Assembly (NCBI GenBank): GCA_015499995.1
Contig: JADNRV010000263.1
Span: 1 to 64,000, forward strand
Direction of reading: 5' to 3'
Length of the DNA stretch: 64,000 nt
Source of the DNA: Flammula alnicola
Taxonomy: Eukaryota > Basidiomycota > Agaricomycetes > Agaricales > Strophariaceae
Shown here: positions 23,290-35,463 of the stretch, in pieces
Layout: each line of letters starts with the position of its first letter
Position numbering within the stretch: position 1 is the first letter of the stretch
Program-made: the position numbers and the translations under genes
Notes under the pieces: generated by a model
Database searches by the model: none
Told to the model about the DNA's origin: nothing
Seen by the model: the letters and a program-made list of their open reading frames with translations, nothing else

Positions 23290-24328
23290 CAAAAGATTTA
23301 GCAAATTTCATCGTTTCATGTACCTGTCATTTACCATTTTTCTGTCCCTTTTTGAACTCGCTATCAAGCCGCTACATTCAAGAAGAATCAAGTCCACAAG
23401 AAGTCGACGGTCTAGAGTAAATATCGGTAGGTGCCAAAATTTCGACCAGCTCCAGTCTAACGGACTGAATGATCCTGTGCTGAATATGTCCTACGATTTC
23501 TCAGTAATTCCGTTGATATATATTGATATCGAGATATGCACTCACGATTATCTGAAAGTACTGAGCAATGGTCAGTTAGCATCATAAAACGACAGGAGCT
23601 CGATTAATCAGAACGTACATACTGCATCGTTATCGTTGCTAGGTCTGGGGAACTTCCGGTGAAAACATCCATCAAGGACAAATTACCTGCAAGAATTTAA
23701 TGTCAGGAATAAGTCAATTTTTAGTATGTTCACGCTGCCTGATATCGTACCTCCAGTAAGGACAATGAATCGGTCACCATCGGCGTTGGCTACAGAAGTT
23801 CCGAGGAACTGTGATATATCTGGCCGACGAGCTAGTCTTTGTGCTATGTGTGAGTATCCAGGAAATGTTAAAGCAAAACAAGAAAACATACGATGATTTG
23901 ACGATTGCGAGATGATCATGGAAAATATCCTCTTTATCCCTGTACTCATGAATGCGATATGTTTTAACACGCGAAGTGCATGTCATCGGCTCCATCTCCA
24001 TGGTATAAACGCCTGGCTTAATGGAACTGTGATGGAGATATCGCAGTGTTCGCTGATCGAAGTCGGTCCATCGATAGGCATTCCACTGAATTGCAGTCAG
24101 CGTTTGCGATGCGATTGACTGGATCTTACATACGAGAGATTGCTGCTCGGGAGAACGAACGATGACCATATCTCCCCGAACTTCAGTAAACGTGGATCCG
24201 TAGATGCTGACCCCATCCATGTCGCGAAGGAAGCCACCATTCGACGATGGCGTAGAGCCTTCAGGTAAAGATATTTGATTTGCGGAACGACGGTTTATCC
24301 CATTTTCCCTAGCACGCGGGCGATACAT
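23290..24328 (-). CDS. Hypothetical protein with a VSIYGSTFTEVRGD motif
   Basis: Minus strand. The first in-frame ATG is at 24,328 (MYRPRARENG). The N-terminal region has GVSIYGSTFTEVRGDMVIV at about residues 37-55. This matches a motif (.ISGGTF..V.GD) widespread at the start of Agaricomycete proteins of unknown function, some fused to kinase or NACHT domains. Exon 1 ends at about 23,892 at a GTATGT donor. Later exons are separated by introns of about 50-65 bp, one (near 23,630) with a GCTAAC branch point. The 3' end near 23,290 is a guess. No kinase or NACHT domain follows, so it is a short stand-alone version. Exon joints after the first are uncertain. Confidence 0.55.
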
Positions 24329-24439
24329 TCTAAGAGGGCGTGTTATTGGCACTGAGGAAGGTTGAAATAGAGTGTAGACGGGTGTGGTACAGAGTTGGGG
24401 TGACTTAAAGTTAAATGTGAGCCACACGACTCACCCACA

Positions 24440-25560
24440 CGTCTGACATGTGGGTTGAGCTAATTTATACCAGGAATAGACCTTGACAGCATCTCATTCA
24501 TTACGGTAGACGTTCTCATAATGCATAACGCTGGGAACAACCTGAATGCGTCTGGAGGTTGCAAGTGAATCTGATATCAGTATCTCTTTATCTGCGTAGG
24601 CGAAAAGGCGTACCTCTTCAGACCTCAGTCCTTGAATTTGGTGCATGATCACCTACGCAAACGACAGCTATTGTGGCGGACTTGACAAGTTGGGTTTACC
24701 CGTTTAAGTCGGACGCCTGTGAAGATGAGTGTCCGCCATCAAAATTCTTTACATACTATTACTACTTACTGTGATGATCGATCACTTTTATATGGAGTCT
24801 AGCAAGACAGAAGAGGTTAGAACGGGCGCTTCTTTGACCTTGGGCGATACTTCCGTCAATGCCACATTCTTCTCGGCGGTCATGGCCCCAGGCCTGCCGC
24901 CACATGAGCTGTTGATCTGCCGAAACCTGACTATAAGTGTCATCCAAGGGCTCAGACGAGGGCGAGGGCGAGCCGCGAGGAGGAGGTTCGACGACATCCA
25001 GAGTCTGAACGACGTTGGATGTGGCGGACTCACTGGCAGGAGGTTGAGTCAAGGTTGAGTGACAGGGGGCTCGACGCCGCTGTCCGACTGAATCGAGATC
25101 CACTTGATATCCCGGGGAAGAATGTCCTGAATCGGGTTGACTATGCCATCATAGGTGGTGAAGAGGGTTGCCTGATGCTGCTGGATGTCCTGCAGGAGTT
25201 GCCTTGTGCAGTCATACTGAGAAAAGGACGGTGTTTGGAAGTGATGAAAGCGCGACAAAGGTTGCTGAAGACAACTCATACTATCATAGATTTCTTGATT
25301 CCTAGCTCATGGAGGTAGGAACTTGAACTTGAGAAAAAAATCAAGTTCTGTCACGTGCTCGAACTCAGAACTTCTTCCGATTCGAGATCGGGCCGATTCG
25401 AGCCAGCGACTGACTTGATTATTATTCAGATTCAGATCTCGCTTGCGAAGTACTACTAAGTAGTGCTTTGCTACCTAGATTCGCTGCGCTCATTAGCAAC
25501 CAGCATTGCAAGTTAGTAGTCGGCCCACCATACCGTAACCGTAGTCGCCAATTGGATAGG
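24440..25560. other. Possible minus-strand coding remnants, otherwise non-coding
   Basis: Minus-strand frames at 25,279-25,049 (LLQDIQQHQATLF) and 25,103-24,762 (Pro/Ser-rich) overlap and could be two exons or a frameshifted gene. No ATG-to-stop model with convincing splice sites emerged and no family is recognised. The rest shows nothing. Confidence 0.3.
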
Positions 25561-25565
25561 AAAGG

Positions 25566-27130
25566 ATGCCCAAGGCTCTCTTGTCTCTGCCCTTCGATGT
25601 TCTCGATGAGATCTGCAAATTGGTACGAAATATGCATGTTATCTTGAGCATTCCCATTGCTAACTTGCCTATTTTTTTCTCTCAGACTTCCGAAGGCGCG
25701 ACCCAGGCCACTTTTTATCGGGAGCGCGATAACGATCCTCGTCGGTTCGAGGAGTTCTGGCATACCAGGCGCAGCATTTGGGCTAGTCCATATAAAACGC
25801 GGCTCGTCTGCAAGCACCTCAATGACGTCCTCGTCAAATACCTGTTCCGGGAGAGACGTTCATATCAGGCTTGAATGGGACTGGCTGCAAATAGACCCAT
25901 CCTTGCGGGAGGTGGTTTCTAACTCGGATCTTTGGTGAGGGAGGGCAAAACAACGGGATATGCTGATGTGCATGAGGACCATGAGCCCTTGTTGTTCGCT
26001 CCTCTGGATTTGTATGGCGCATATCCAGAGCTGACGACCGCCTCGCAGAAGATGGAAGCCTCGCAGAGTCTCTCGGCGGAGATAAGCGGTTCCCTACGCC
26101 TGCTAGTGCGTCATTGTCGAACGTAGAGGAGATCAGCGATGGCTTCTCCACGTCTTCCAATTTGTTTCGGACGCACGACCTGACCATTTTGATTCCTTTT
26201 TATCAGATGGGAAGTATACGAAAACGAAGATCCAGACTGGTTTCGAACCTCTGTCTGCGACGGCCTGGCTTCATTGGAGAAAATCAAACGACTGCATCTT
26301 GGTCAAAACATAGGCAACGATTGGGGAGGAGCTTTCTGCCGACTTAGCTCTAAAGAGCCTATTATCACTTTCTTCAAGGGAATGTTGCCATTTTTTTGGC
26401 AAATTAACTACACTCACTCACCTCGAGCTTGATTTGGCACGTTTCCACCTCCCTCCCGACCATGACGATTTCTGGCGATGTTTGAAGACGGCGAACATAA
26501 AACTTCTCTCTTTGCGGAGCAACGCTACAACTACGGCCGCTCTGGACTATCTGGGCTCATATTTTGGAATAGAGCTGCTGTTGTTCGACAGTCCCAAGTT
26601 GTCGAAGGTAGCGTCGGTCGCTGAATCGGCTGAGCTAGTACATATCCTGAATGTTCGGCGTTGTCCTTCCGCGGCGTGTGGTCTCTCTACAGGTTCTCGA
26701 ACTTCATTTGAGCACATCCAATGACCGCGAAAGCTTCTGTATTCGGCAAGACAATATCGACGCAATTTCGAGTTGCAAGGAACTGCGGTCTCTCTCCGCC
26801 TCGTTTGTCGCCACGGAAGATGTTGGCGAAATACCCCGCGATTTTATAAGTCACACATCTTTATGTGCTCACTTATCACCAGTTCATTCCCTGCTTTTCA
26901 TTCTGCACAGCATGCCTTCCATCACAACTATGATACACACCATTGTCGTCGCTTTTCGAATTCTCGATACAGTCGATCTTGATAGAGCCTCGAAGGAGCT
27001 AAGGGGGCAAATGAACGCTATCGACCTGATGGTCTATATTTTGTGCGTAGACGGCGAAGGCGCGATATACACCTCCACGCGCGACTCCATCGGGACGTCG
27101 ACCATTCATCCCCCGACCTGCATAACCTGA
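25566..27130 (+). pseudogene. F-box/LRR-type gene, probably frameshifted
   Basis: It starts with ATG at 25,566: MPKALLSLPFDVLDEICKL, the start of an F-box (LP.DVL.EI). A GTACGA...CTCTCAG intron (25,623-25,684) follows, then a frame with RLVCKHLNDVLVKYLF typical of the second half of the F-box region. The frame then breaks near 25,855 and resumes one base off (DVHIRLEWDWLQ). LRR-like segments continue at 26,434-26,724 and 26,651-27,130 in different frames (VLELHLSTSNDRESF, SCKELRSLSASF). F-box proteins are substrate adaptors of SCF ubiquitin ligases and are highly expanded in mushrooms. The repeated frame changes without good splice sites suggest decay. Confidence 0.6.
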
Positions 27131-27397
27131 GATGCCCAGGTACGGAGGAGCGCATCTGCGACCCCGCTATCTGCAGAGGACGAGGACAGGATAAGAGCCT
27201 CGAGAGCCCGAGTTCAGGAGGGACTGTCGAAATGAAGAAGATGATGCTATTTTTGGAATATCGTATGTATGTGGCAACATTATTTAATGTCTCTGTTTTA
27301 ACAGATGAGAGGAGATACATACTATATCAATCTTGGAAGAAGTTCTACTCGACCTCAGGTATATGGCAGAGAGCAAGCAAGGCTGGACGTCGTGCAT

Positions 27398-27835
27398 TTA
27401 CGTAAGTTCTATACAGTTGTGGGGCTTCTCTTTCGGGTTATAGGTGTAGACAAAAATTGACTTCCGGTAGACGGAATACGTGGTCGGCGGTTGCGGAAGA
27501 TGACGGACGCGAATGTCGCCACGTCGAACGACCGGCGCTAATTCTGGCCCATTTACAGTCCATGCGAGGTCGAGGACAGTCGAAGACCCATAGTCACTGA
27601 GAGTCGTAAAGGTTCTAGAGTCGGATATTGATGACCCTCCGTGATATGTACTCCTGATGTCGAGTGCCCTCGAAAGAGCACGTACTATAGTATGGTCCCA
27701 ATAAATTTCCAAAAGCCAGAGAATATCGCCCAAGAATGAGTACAAAATATCCGGAGAACCTGGGTGCTCGAGGGACTGAGTATCTCTTTGAACGCGGGGG
27801 AGGCTGAGGAGCAGACTGGATATCTCGTGTTAACG
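27398..27835 (-). CDS. Hypothetical coding exon, minus strand
   Basis: An open frame of about 140 codons without ATG runs from about 27,835 to a TAA at 27,398. It may start at an acceptor (ATATCCAG). The protein has ILYSFLGDILWLLEIYWDH and FVYTYNPKEKPHNC. It is not recognised. It may be the last exon of a gene whose 5' part I cannot find, or a relic next to the decayed F-box gene. Confidence 0.3.
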
Positions 27836-27943
27836 CACTGAAAATCATCCCACTAAAATTTGTCCCCAAAGCGGCAATGTCCGATCAGGGTTGCATTCCC
27901 CATAAAATGAAATTCTTTTCACAACTCTGGTCTCTGTCAGTCC

Positions 27944-27956
27944 TTTTATAATCCCG
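27944..27956 (+). promoter_or_regulatory. TATA-like box and CT-rich tract upstream of FAD2 copy A
   Basis: TTTTATAATCCCGC lies about 55 bp before the ATG and is followed by a pyrimidine-rich run. The same TTTATAATCCCGC plus CT-rich run sits at the same distance upstream of FAD2 copy B (34,918-34,930, minus), so the core promoter was duplicated with the gene and kept. Confidence 0.65.
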
Positions 27957-28006
27957 CCCGTCTTCCCTCCCCCCTCACCTCCCTTTCCCCCTTTCTTTCA
28001 TCAAGA

Positions 28007-29716
28007 ATGGCGCGCAAGGACGACGACGAGCAAGTCACCGTGGTCGAGCAGACCGTCTACCCCGTCCCAGATATCCCAATCAAGGATTTGCTGGACGCGA
28101 TTCCGTGAGTAACTGAAAGCTCGGCTGCTTTTCTGGATTTCTTACCATGTCTTCAGAGCCCACTGCTACAAGCGCTCGGCACTCAGGTCTTCCGTATACA
28201 TGTCAGTTCTCTCATTCAATAAAGCGATATCTTGCTCAATGGGTCGGCTTTCAGTGTCTGGGACATGGTCGTGATTGCCTGCTTGTACAAGGCAACCACG
28301 TATCTTGATGGGCTCATCAATCCGGAAACATTCTCGCTGCCAAACCCATATCTTTACACCGCCGCGCGTTTTTCACTTTGGTCCCTCTACGGTTTCTGGG
28401 CTGGCCTTTTCGCGACGGGATTGTGGGTTATGGGACACGAGTGTGGACACCAAGCCTTCTCTGAATCGAAGGCCCTCAACAACAGTGTTGGATGGGTTTT
28501 GCACTCTGCGTACGTTTATTTTTAGCGGACCTTAAATTTTTCCAAAGAACAATATCCTGACACGTGAATTCAATTATAGTCTTGGAGTCCCATACCACTC
28601 ATGGCGTATCACCCACGCAAAACACCATGCCTCTACCGGACATATGACCCAAGACCAGGTCTTCATACCTCCCACTCGCTCAAGTCTTGGCCTGCCTCCT
28701 TTCGACCCCACTAGAGAAGATATCCTTGGCTCTCGCGTAACCGAGGAAGTTAAAAGGGAGTTGTGGGAAGCCCTCGGAGATTCTCCCATCGGCGCTGTCT
28801 TATCTCCTGCTTCCTATCTTGTAAGCCGAATCTTTCGGTGTTGTGTTTCGCCCTTTTCTCAACTTGCCACTTTTAGCTTGGCGGATGGATTGCATACATT
28901 ACGATGAACGCATCTGGACAACCAAGATACCCCAAGGGCACTAACCGTAAGTTTGAACAAATATTTCATGACCTGCTTTATCTCACGAGTTCATCTAGAT
29001 TTCACCCCAAGTGCCGTCATGTTTTCCCCTCACCACTATGGCCAAATTGTTGTCTCCGTCGTTGGTATCCTGATCTGGCTCGGTGCCGTCGCTACCGCCA
29101 TCTACTACAAAGGCTTCCTTGAAGTTTTCAGGGCGTACTTGGTGCCTTACCTCTGGTATGTTCAAACTTAGCATCGTACTGTTTATGTCACTCATCTATA
29201 TTTTCAGGGTCAACCACTGGCTCGTCTTGATCACTTTCCTCCAACATACCGATCCTCTCCTCCCCCATTACCGTGCTCCCGAGTTCACCTTTGCCCGTGG
29301 CGCCCTTGCCACCTTGGACCGTCACCTTCTCGCCGACTTGGGTCCCGTTATGGCTTGGATCGGTGCGCATGCCACCCATGGTATCTCCGAGACCCACATT
29401 CTGCACCACATTTCCAGCAAGATTCCTCACTATAATGCGTAAGTTTATATGTCACATAGTTCATTGTCAAGCCTCTGATATGACTTGTATTAGGTGGGAG
29501 GCAAGCGCTGCTTTGAAGAAGAAGCTCGGCCCTGCTGGTATTCCCATGGACGGTGCGCCTGGTGGATGGGCTGAGATGTACCGCGTGTTCAAGGAGTGCA
29601 AGTTCGTCGAAGACGAAGGCGATGTTATTTTCTTCAAGAACGCGTATGGTCTCGCCAAAATGAAGCCTGTCCTCCCAGAGGCATCGGGCAGTGATTCGGG
29701 TGTTGAGGTGAAGTAG
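28007..29716 (+). CDS. FAD2: Delta-12 (FAD2-type) fatty acid desaturase, copy A
   Basis: An integral ER membrane desaturase that puts a second double bond in oleoyl chains. Eight exons (28007-28104, 28157-28201, 28255-28509, 28580-28820, 28877-28946, 28999-29155, 29208-29438, 29494-29716), all with GT-AG introns, sum to 1,320 nt (439 aa). The three histidine boxes are intact: HECGH, HAKHH and HILHH. Hydrophobic segments lie between them (VWDMVVIACLY, WSLYGFWAGLF, VVSVVGILIWLGAVAT). The ATG sits in MARKDDDEQVTVVEQ. Copy B lies 3.4 kb away in opposite orientation with the same exon layout. A delta-15 or bifunctional activity cannot be excluded from motifs alone. Confidence 0.93.
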
Positions 29717-29904
29717 ATGAGACAATGACAGATATCTTGCTGCTTGCATTCGTAGAGCGTCGTATTTTGCTTTTTTGGTTATACCTTTTCACGTATATGC
29801 ATACCAAATTAGAGGGCCAGTTGGGCGAGTCCTGATCGTGTACCGATAACACGTAGATCATTATAAAATTAATACAAGAAGCTTCTGCCGGGATTTTAAC
29901 ACTG

Positions 29905-31257
29905 CTACTTTTCATCGACATCCTTCATGCTTTCTTTCACAGATTCCTTCCACATATCTGCGAACTCTTCGATATCGCGCCCGCTGCTCATGTTGACAGC
30001 CTCGAACGGGATCATGTTGTGTTGATGGGCAGGCGCATTGGAGATGGCCGCTGGATGCGACGCTGAGTCGATGACTCGGAGTACCGGGAGTCGATTGCTG
30101 CTTTCGTTTGACGTCGACTGGTGGTGCAGCTCGTACAGCTCCTCGTACGAGAACAGCAGGGGGTCGGTTTTCGGTGCGTATGGGTTGAAGTCGAGGATGT
30201 GGCCCCGCGAGAGGTCGCGTGTTAGGAGGAAGTCGAAGATGTCTTTGAGGAGGTACGTCAGCATATGCTGCATATGGGGTCCAGCATACAGCACGAAAAT
30301 GGTAGACGAAGTAATTCTTATGTATTGATGGGCTCACTCACAATCTTGCTGCGCCGTCCACTTTGGCTTGATATTCGCCTCCCAGAACTCCCGCACGGCG
30401 GAGGCGATTTGGCGTTGGGTGGCGGGGTCGTTCCAGAACTGGTAGAAGTTGGTGTCCCTTTGGGATATCCCTATTTGGGGGTTCGTCAAGGTTATCCGTC
30501 TCCTGCATGAAGTGAAAAAGGCGGCGCTTACCCAGCAGGACGTTCCCGCGCACGAAACACCGCAGTTCCCGACTGCGGTCGACGGGGTACCATTTGCGCA
30601 GCACCAGTTCCAGATCGTAGGACGTCGGGGAGCCGGTGTCGGATGGGATGCATCCCTCGAACACGCTGTCGACGCTCAGGTCGTGGGTGATGAAGTCGGA
30701 GGATTTGAGGAGGAGGTAGACGTCTGCGGGGGAGGTGCATTTGAGGGGCGATGATGCGGGGAGGAGCCAGGATGCGTCCTGCCCGGGTCGTGTTAGTTAT
30801 AAGTCGTACTAAAGAGATAGACGAGGCAAGCTAACTTACCTTTGGCGAGGAGAAATTGAGTTTGGGAAAGACGGCGTCGTACTCCTGCACGCATTGCCGG
30901 ATACGCTGGTCTAGCTCCGGGAACGCGTAGTGTCTCCTCGATTCGCCGTCTTCTCCATCGTCCGAGTCCGAGTCATCATCGGTTGCCTCGTCGTCCGAGA
31001 GCGTGCTATCGGCAGGTCTGTGAAGAGGTCAGGTCAGACAACACGATACATCCCAAGAAAAGGGCTAGGGGTCAAACCAACGCGTCTTCGGAGCCCTCGG
31101 GGACGAACACCCCGTCTGCGTTCAGGTATTCGCGAAAGTCGTCGGATAAGGGGCGGATTACGGTGCTCTTGATGCTGTGTTTTGCGAATGTGGGGTACCA
31201 GGAGGAGAATTGGAATGCGAGGATGTAGGATTGGGTTGCAGGCGGAAATAGAGTCAT
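29905..31257 (-). CDS. CDC123: CDC123/D123-type eIF2 assembly factor
   Basis: An ATP-grasp-like protein that assembles the alpha and gamma subunits of translation factor eIF2, in the cytosol. Five exons (31257-31082, 31017-30840, 30778-30532, 30470-30342, 30242-29905) sum to 1,068 nt (355 aa). Family landmarks are FSSWYP near the start, an acidic linker (DDEATDDDSDSDD), LLLKSSDFITHDL, LVLRKWYPVDRSRELRCFV, LLG-ISQRD across an intron, and FDFNPYAP-type HILDFNPYAP. Length is normal. Exon 1 probably uses a weak GTTGGT donor, because the stronger-looking neighbour would give a stop. The start is 177 bp from the divergent F-box gene, so they may share a promoter. Confidence 0.92.
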
Positions 31258-31434
31258 CAGGGAGTAAAGAAAGATAATTCGGCTGACTAAAATGGAAGTA
31301 AATCCGTTGCGGTGATAGTCACGATATTTCACACGATTAGATGATGAGTCGATCAATCAGTTCAGTCGGAGTCTGCCACTACATACGCGACTCGCGAGCG
31401 CTGCGAGAGAGCGTGGGTTCCAGCAAGATGAACT

Positions 31435-32761
31435 ATGTCTAAGCACTTTGTCCTCTTACCTTCACGAAATCACCACCAACAAATGACGATCGCAGAAACA
31501 GGCATTTCCGATATGCCTACCGAGATTCTCGAGATGATCCTGGACTTCCTACACAATGATCATGCAGCCCTCTATTCAGCTAGCCTCGTGAGCCGCGAAT
31601 GGGTCTCTACACCGCGACATCGTCTGTTCAATCGAACGATAATCAACGAATTTCGCATACCATACCGGGGCACAATCCAAGAAAATGTACACTCATTTCT
31701 TGTACTCGCGCAATCGGAGCACTGTACCATCCTCCCCGCTATCCAATGCATCGTTCTCAATGTCACCACTCCGGAATTGATCAAAGATGCGGTCAAAGTT
31801 TTGGCGCGCTCGAAAGTGCTTTCCCAAATCGTGTTTATGGGCCTTACTGAATCGTCGTCGATATCTTGGATTGCTCATGTTCTCCCCAATATCCACGATT
31901 TCACTTTCAACACATGGTCCACATTTGGCGATGATGCTTGTCGTCTAATTACATCCTTTCCCAGCCTTCACACTCTCGCCGTGTACACCAGTGCTGATAC
32001 CACCATTACCCTACCTCCCGTGGTATCCAGCTCACCTTTTCGCAATCTTCGGACCCTTCGTCTGAAGTTACTCGGCTCCGAAGAGCTGTTCGATTGGCTG
32101 AAGAACCTGGACGGGTCTCATTCCACCCTCGAGACACTCGATCTTCGGATTTTCCGCTCATGCCACAGGGGCTGGGGTTCAGTAAATGCGTTGAACTCGT
32201 TCCTCAAGGGAAATTCGGGTACCCTGAAGCATCTGAGTCTCGGCATAGACTATGATCCTGGTTTGAATGATGCTTCATTAAACGAAGGTATGCGTTCTTC
32301 ATTTCCCATAATTCGAATGGATAATTGAATCGTAATCGACAGGATCACGGATAGACCTCAGCCCATTGGTCAATCTCCGCTCCCTTTTCTTTAGAACGCA
32401 CGACATGAGTGCAGTCTGCGACTCCCTCACATCTCTCAGTTCTTCCCCCGCTTTGGAGGCTTTAACAGTGCATGCATTACCTTGGATACCTGATAGATAT
32501 AGCCGGATCAAACAATGTGATTGCGTCCTCTCGGGACTCCTGACAAGGTTCGCCGGCATTATTGAGGGAAAGCAGTTCATTGGGACCAAAATACTTGATT
32601 TAAATATTCCGGAAGGTTTGGAGTTGGACGTTGTGGCGGAACGATTGACTAAATGGAAGCAGAGGGGAGCTTTGAAGTTGTCCTACGCCGACGACGACGA
32701 CGACGATCAACTCAACACGCTGGACTCGATTCAGCACCTCATATTTAAAAGGAAATCTTAA
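31435..32761 (+). CDS. F-box protein with LRR-like repeats
   Basis: Two exons (31435-32287, 32343-32761). The N-terminus has an F-box: ISDMPTEILEMILDFL followed by YSASLVSREW. Downstream are regularly spaced leucine segments (FRNLRTLRLKLLG, TLETLDLRIF, TLKHLSLGIDY, LVNLRSLFF, ALEALTVHALPW) as in LRR-type substrate-binding domains. It ends with an acidic DDDDDD run. It would recruit an unknown target to an SCF ubiquitin ligase. The 5'-most ATG (31,435) gives a 16-residue leader; ATG 31,483 (MTIAETGISDMP) is an equally good start. The intron is 55 bp with an ATCGACAG acceptor. It lies between the two FAD2 copies. Confidence 0.85.
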
Positions 32762-33137
32762 ACATCTTGGGGTTCGAGAATTGTATGCAGTTTGTATCCC
32801 TTCGATGAGAGCTACGACCATTAGAGTATGTAGCTGTATTATAATCCGTCCATTGAATCCTTTCCATCTCGCCCATCTAATAAGTACAGCCCACATTAAA
32901 GATAGGCCAGAATGAGTTTACAAAGAAAGCGACCATCGGACCAACCATCTCGGGGAAGATCATAACTCTTCTACGACACGTGACCCAGACTGCGGACTTT
33001 TCCGTGGGCGCCTGATGAGCGTCAATCACGGCAACGAGCCCAAGTTAATGAATGAACAAAGCGCATGCTTGAATTCCCAATTGAATATAACAAGACACTC
33101 TACGAATGCAAACAGCATGATATCAGACATTTCTCGT

Positions 33138-34864
33138 CTACTTCACCTCAACACCCGAATCACTGCCTGATGCCTCAGGAAGGACAGGCTTCATTTTGGC
33201 GAGACCGTACGCGTTCTTGAAGAAAATAACGTCGCCTTCGTCCTCGACGAACTTGCATTCCTTGAACACGCGGTACATCTCAGCCCATCCACCAGGCGCA
33301 CCCTCCGTGGGAATTCCAGCAGGGCCGAGCTTCTTCTTCAAAGCAGTGCTTGCCTCCCAGCTAATACAAGTCAGATCAGAGGGCTGCCAACGTATTACTT
33401 GAAACATAGACTTACGCATTGTAGTGAGGGATCTTGCTGGAAATGTGGTGCAGAATGTGGGTCTCGGAGATACCGTTGGTGGCATGAGCACCGAGCCAAG
33501 CCATAACGGGACCCAGGTCGGCCAGAAGGTGACGGTCCAAGGTGGCAAGAGCGCCACGGGCAAAAGTGAACTCGGGAGCGCGGTAATGGGGGAGAAGAGG
33601 ATCGGTGTGTTGCAGGAAAGTGATTAAGACGAGCCAGTGGTTGACCCTGAAAACATAGATGAACAACATAAATACTGCAATGCTGCATCTGAACACACCA
33701 GAGGTAAGGCACCAAGTACGCCCTGAAGACTTCAAGGAAGCCATTGAAGTAAATACCGGTAGCGATGGCACCGAGCCAGATGAAGACACCAATGACGGAG
33801 ATCACAATCTGGCCGTATTGGTGAGGGGAGAACATGACAGCGCTTGGGTCGAAATCTAAGTGACCTCAGTGAGGCAAGGCCGCTCATAGAAGATTTGTTC
33901 AAACTTACGGTTAGTGCCCTTGGGATATCTTGGCTGTCCAGTTGCATTTATCAAAATGTGTGCAGGCCATCCAGCAAGCTACAAGTGTAAAATTAAGAAA
34001 AGAGCGAACGATCAATACAGACCTTGATGCAGACCGGAAGTTTCGCCTTACCAGATAAGAAGCAGGAGTCAAGACAGCGCCGATGGGAGAATCTCCAAGG
34101 GCTTCCCACAACTCCTTTTTAACTTCCTCGGTTACGCGAGAGCCAAGGAGATCTTCTCTAGTGGGGTCGAAGGGAGGCAGTCCAAGGTCTGAACGAGTGG
34201 GAGGTACCCAGACCTGGTCTTGGGTCATATGTCCGGTGGAGGCATGGTGTTTTGCGTGGGTGATACGCCATGAGTGGTATGGGACTCCAAGCCTGATAAT
34301 CGAATTCACGCATCAGCGTATTCCCCCATACTATCGAGCGCTAAAAATAAACGTACGCAGAGTGCAAAACCCATCCAACAGTGTTGTTGATGGCCTTTGA
34401 TTCAGAGAAGGACTGGTGTCCACACTCGTGTCCAATAACCCACAACCCGGTCCCGAAAAGACCAGCCCAGAAACCGTAGAGGGACCAAAGTGAAAATCGC
34501 GCGGCGGTGTAAAGGTATGGGTTTGGCAGCGAGAATGTTTCCGGAGTGATGAGGCCGTCAAGGTACGTGGTTGCCTTGTACAAGCTGGCAATCACGAACA
34601 TGTCCCAGACACTGAAAACACGAACTATTGAGCAAGATATCGCGTTATTGCATCGAGAGGACTGACATGTATCCGGAAGACCTGAGCGCCGAGCGCTTGA
34701 AGCAGTGGGCTCTGAAGACACGGTAAGAAATCCAGCGGCGGAGCAGCCGAGCTGTCAGTGACTCACGGAATCGCGTCCAGCAAATCCTTGATTGGGATAT
34801 CTGGGACAGGGTAAACGGTCTGCTCGACCGCGGTGACTTGCTCGTCGTCGTCCTTGCGCGCCAT
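33138..34864 (-). CDS. FAD2: Delta-12 (FAD2-type) fatty acid desaturase, copy B
   Basis: Same eight-exon structure and splice positions as copy A, on the opposite strand. Start ATG is at 34,864 and TAG at 33,138. Histidine boxes HECGH, HAKHH and HILHH are all intact. The protein differs from copy A by scattered substitutions (for example VIASLYKATTYLDGLITPE, GHQSFSESKAINN, and AGWPAHILINATGQP against GGWIAYITMNASGQP). The last exon is almost identical: only one or two residues differ over 73. Intron sequences have diverged more. Both genes look functional. The pair is tail-to-tail with CDC123 and an F-box gene between them. Confidence 0.92.
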
Positions 34865-35463
34865 TCTTGATGGAAGAGAGGGGGAAAAGGAGGTAAGGGA
34901 TGGATGGAAGGCCAGCGGGATTATAAAGGGATGGAGGCTTTATCAATACATCGCCATTTGGTCGACACATATGTAACAGGTTGATGATGTGGGCTGATTT
35001 CGCGGCAGACCTGAGAAACTCATGTTTGATGCCGCTGGACGCGCGCCAGCCGTTGATCACCGCTTCAGCGGGCGCCGAGCGATACATGGCCGTCAGGTTG
35101 AATTTTGAGCTGACCGCTATACATCTAGGGATAAAATCTGTATTTTCACTTAGAAGCTTGTTTTCTTCGATGCAACCTGTAAAATACTATCATAGTAAGT
35201 ACTACTATCCAGACTCCAGTGACAACCACTCTGACATTATTTACTTAGCTCTATGGCAATATGGTTTAACTCTCTGATTGCCGACAAGTCCATGAGGCAG
35301 TGCGCGTATATGTAAGTAAATTCAAGTATAAACATCGTCGATAATATGAAGCACAACTGTTCAATAGGTATAAGGTATAGCTATGGTGCAAGAAACTAAA
35401 TAGAGGTTTTCCGAAAGGTGTGTGCAAAGATGCAAGACTCAAGAGACAAATATATACATCGAA
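34865..35463. other. Intergenic region between FAD2 copy B and the ERG26-like gene
   Basis: The FAD2-B promoter (TATA-like 34,918-34,930, minus) lies at the left end. The rest is AT-rich with no supported ORF and would contain the 3' UTR of the dehydrogenase gene. Confidence 0.5.
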
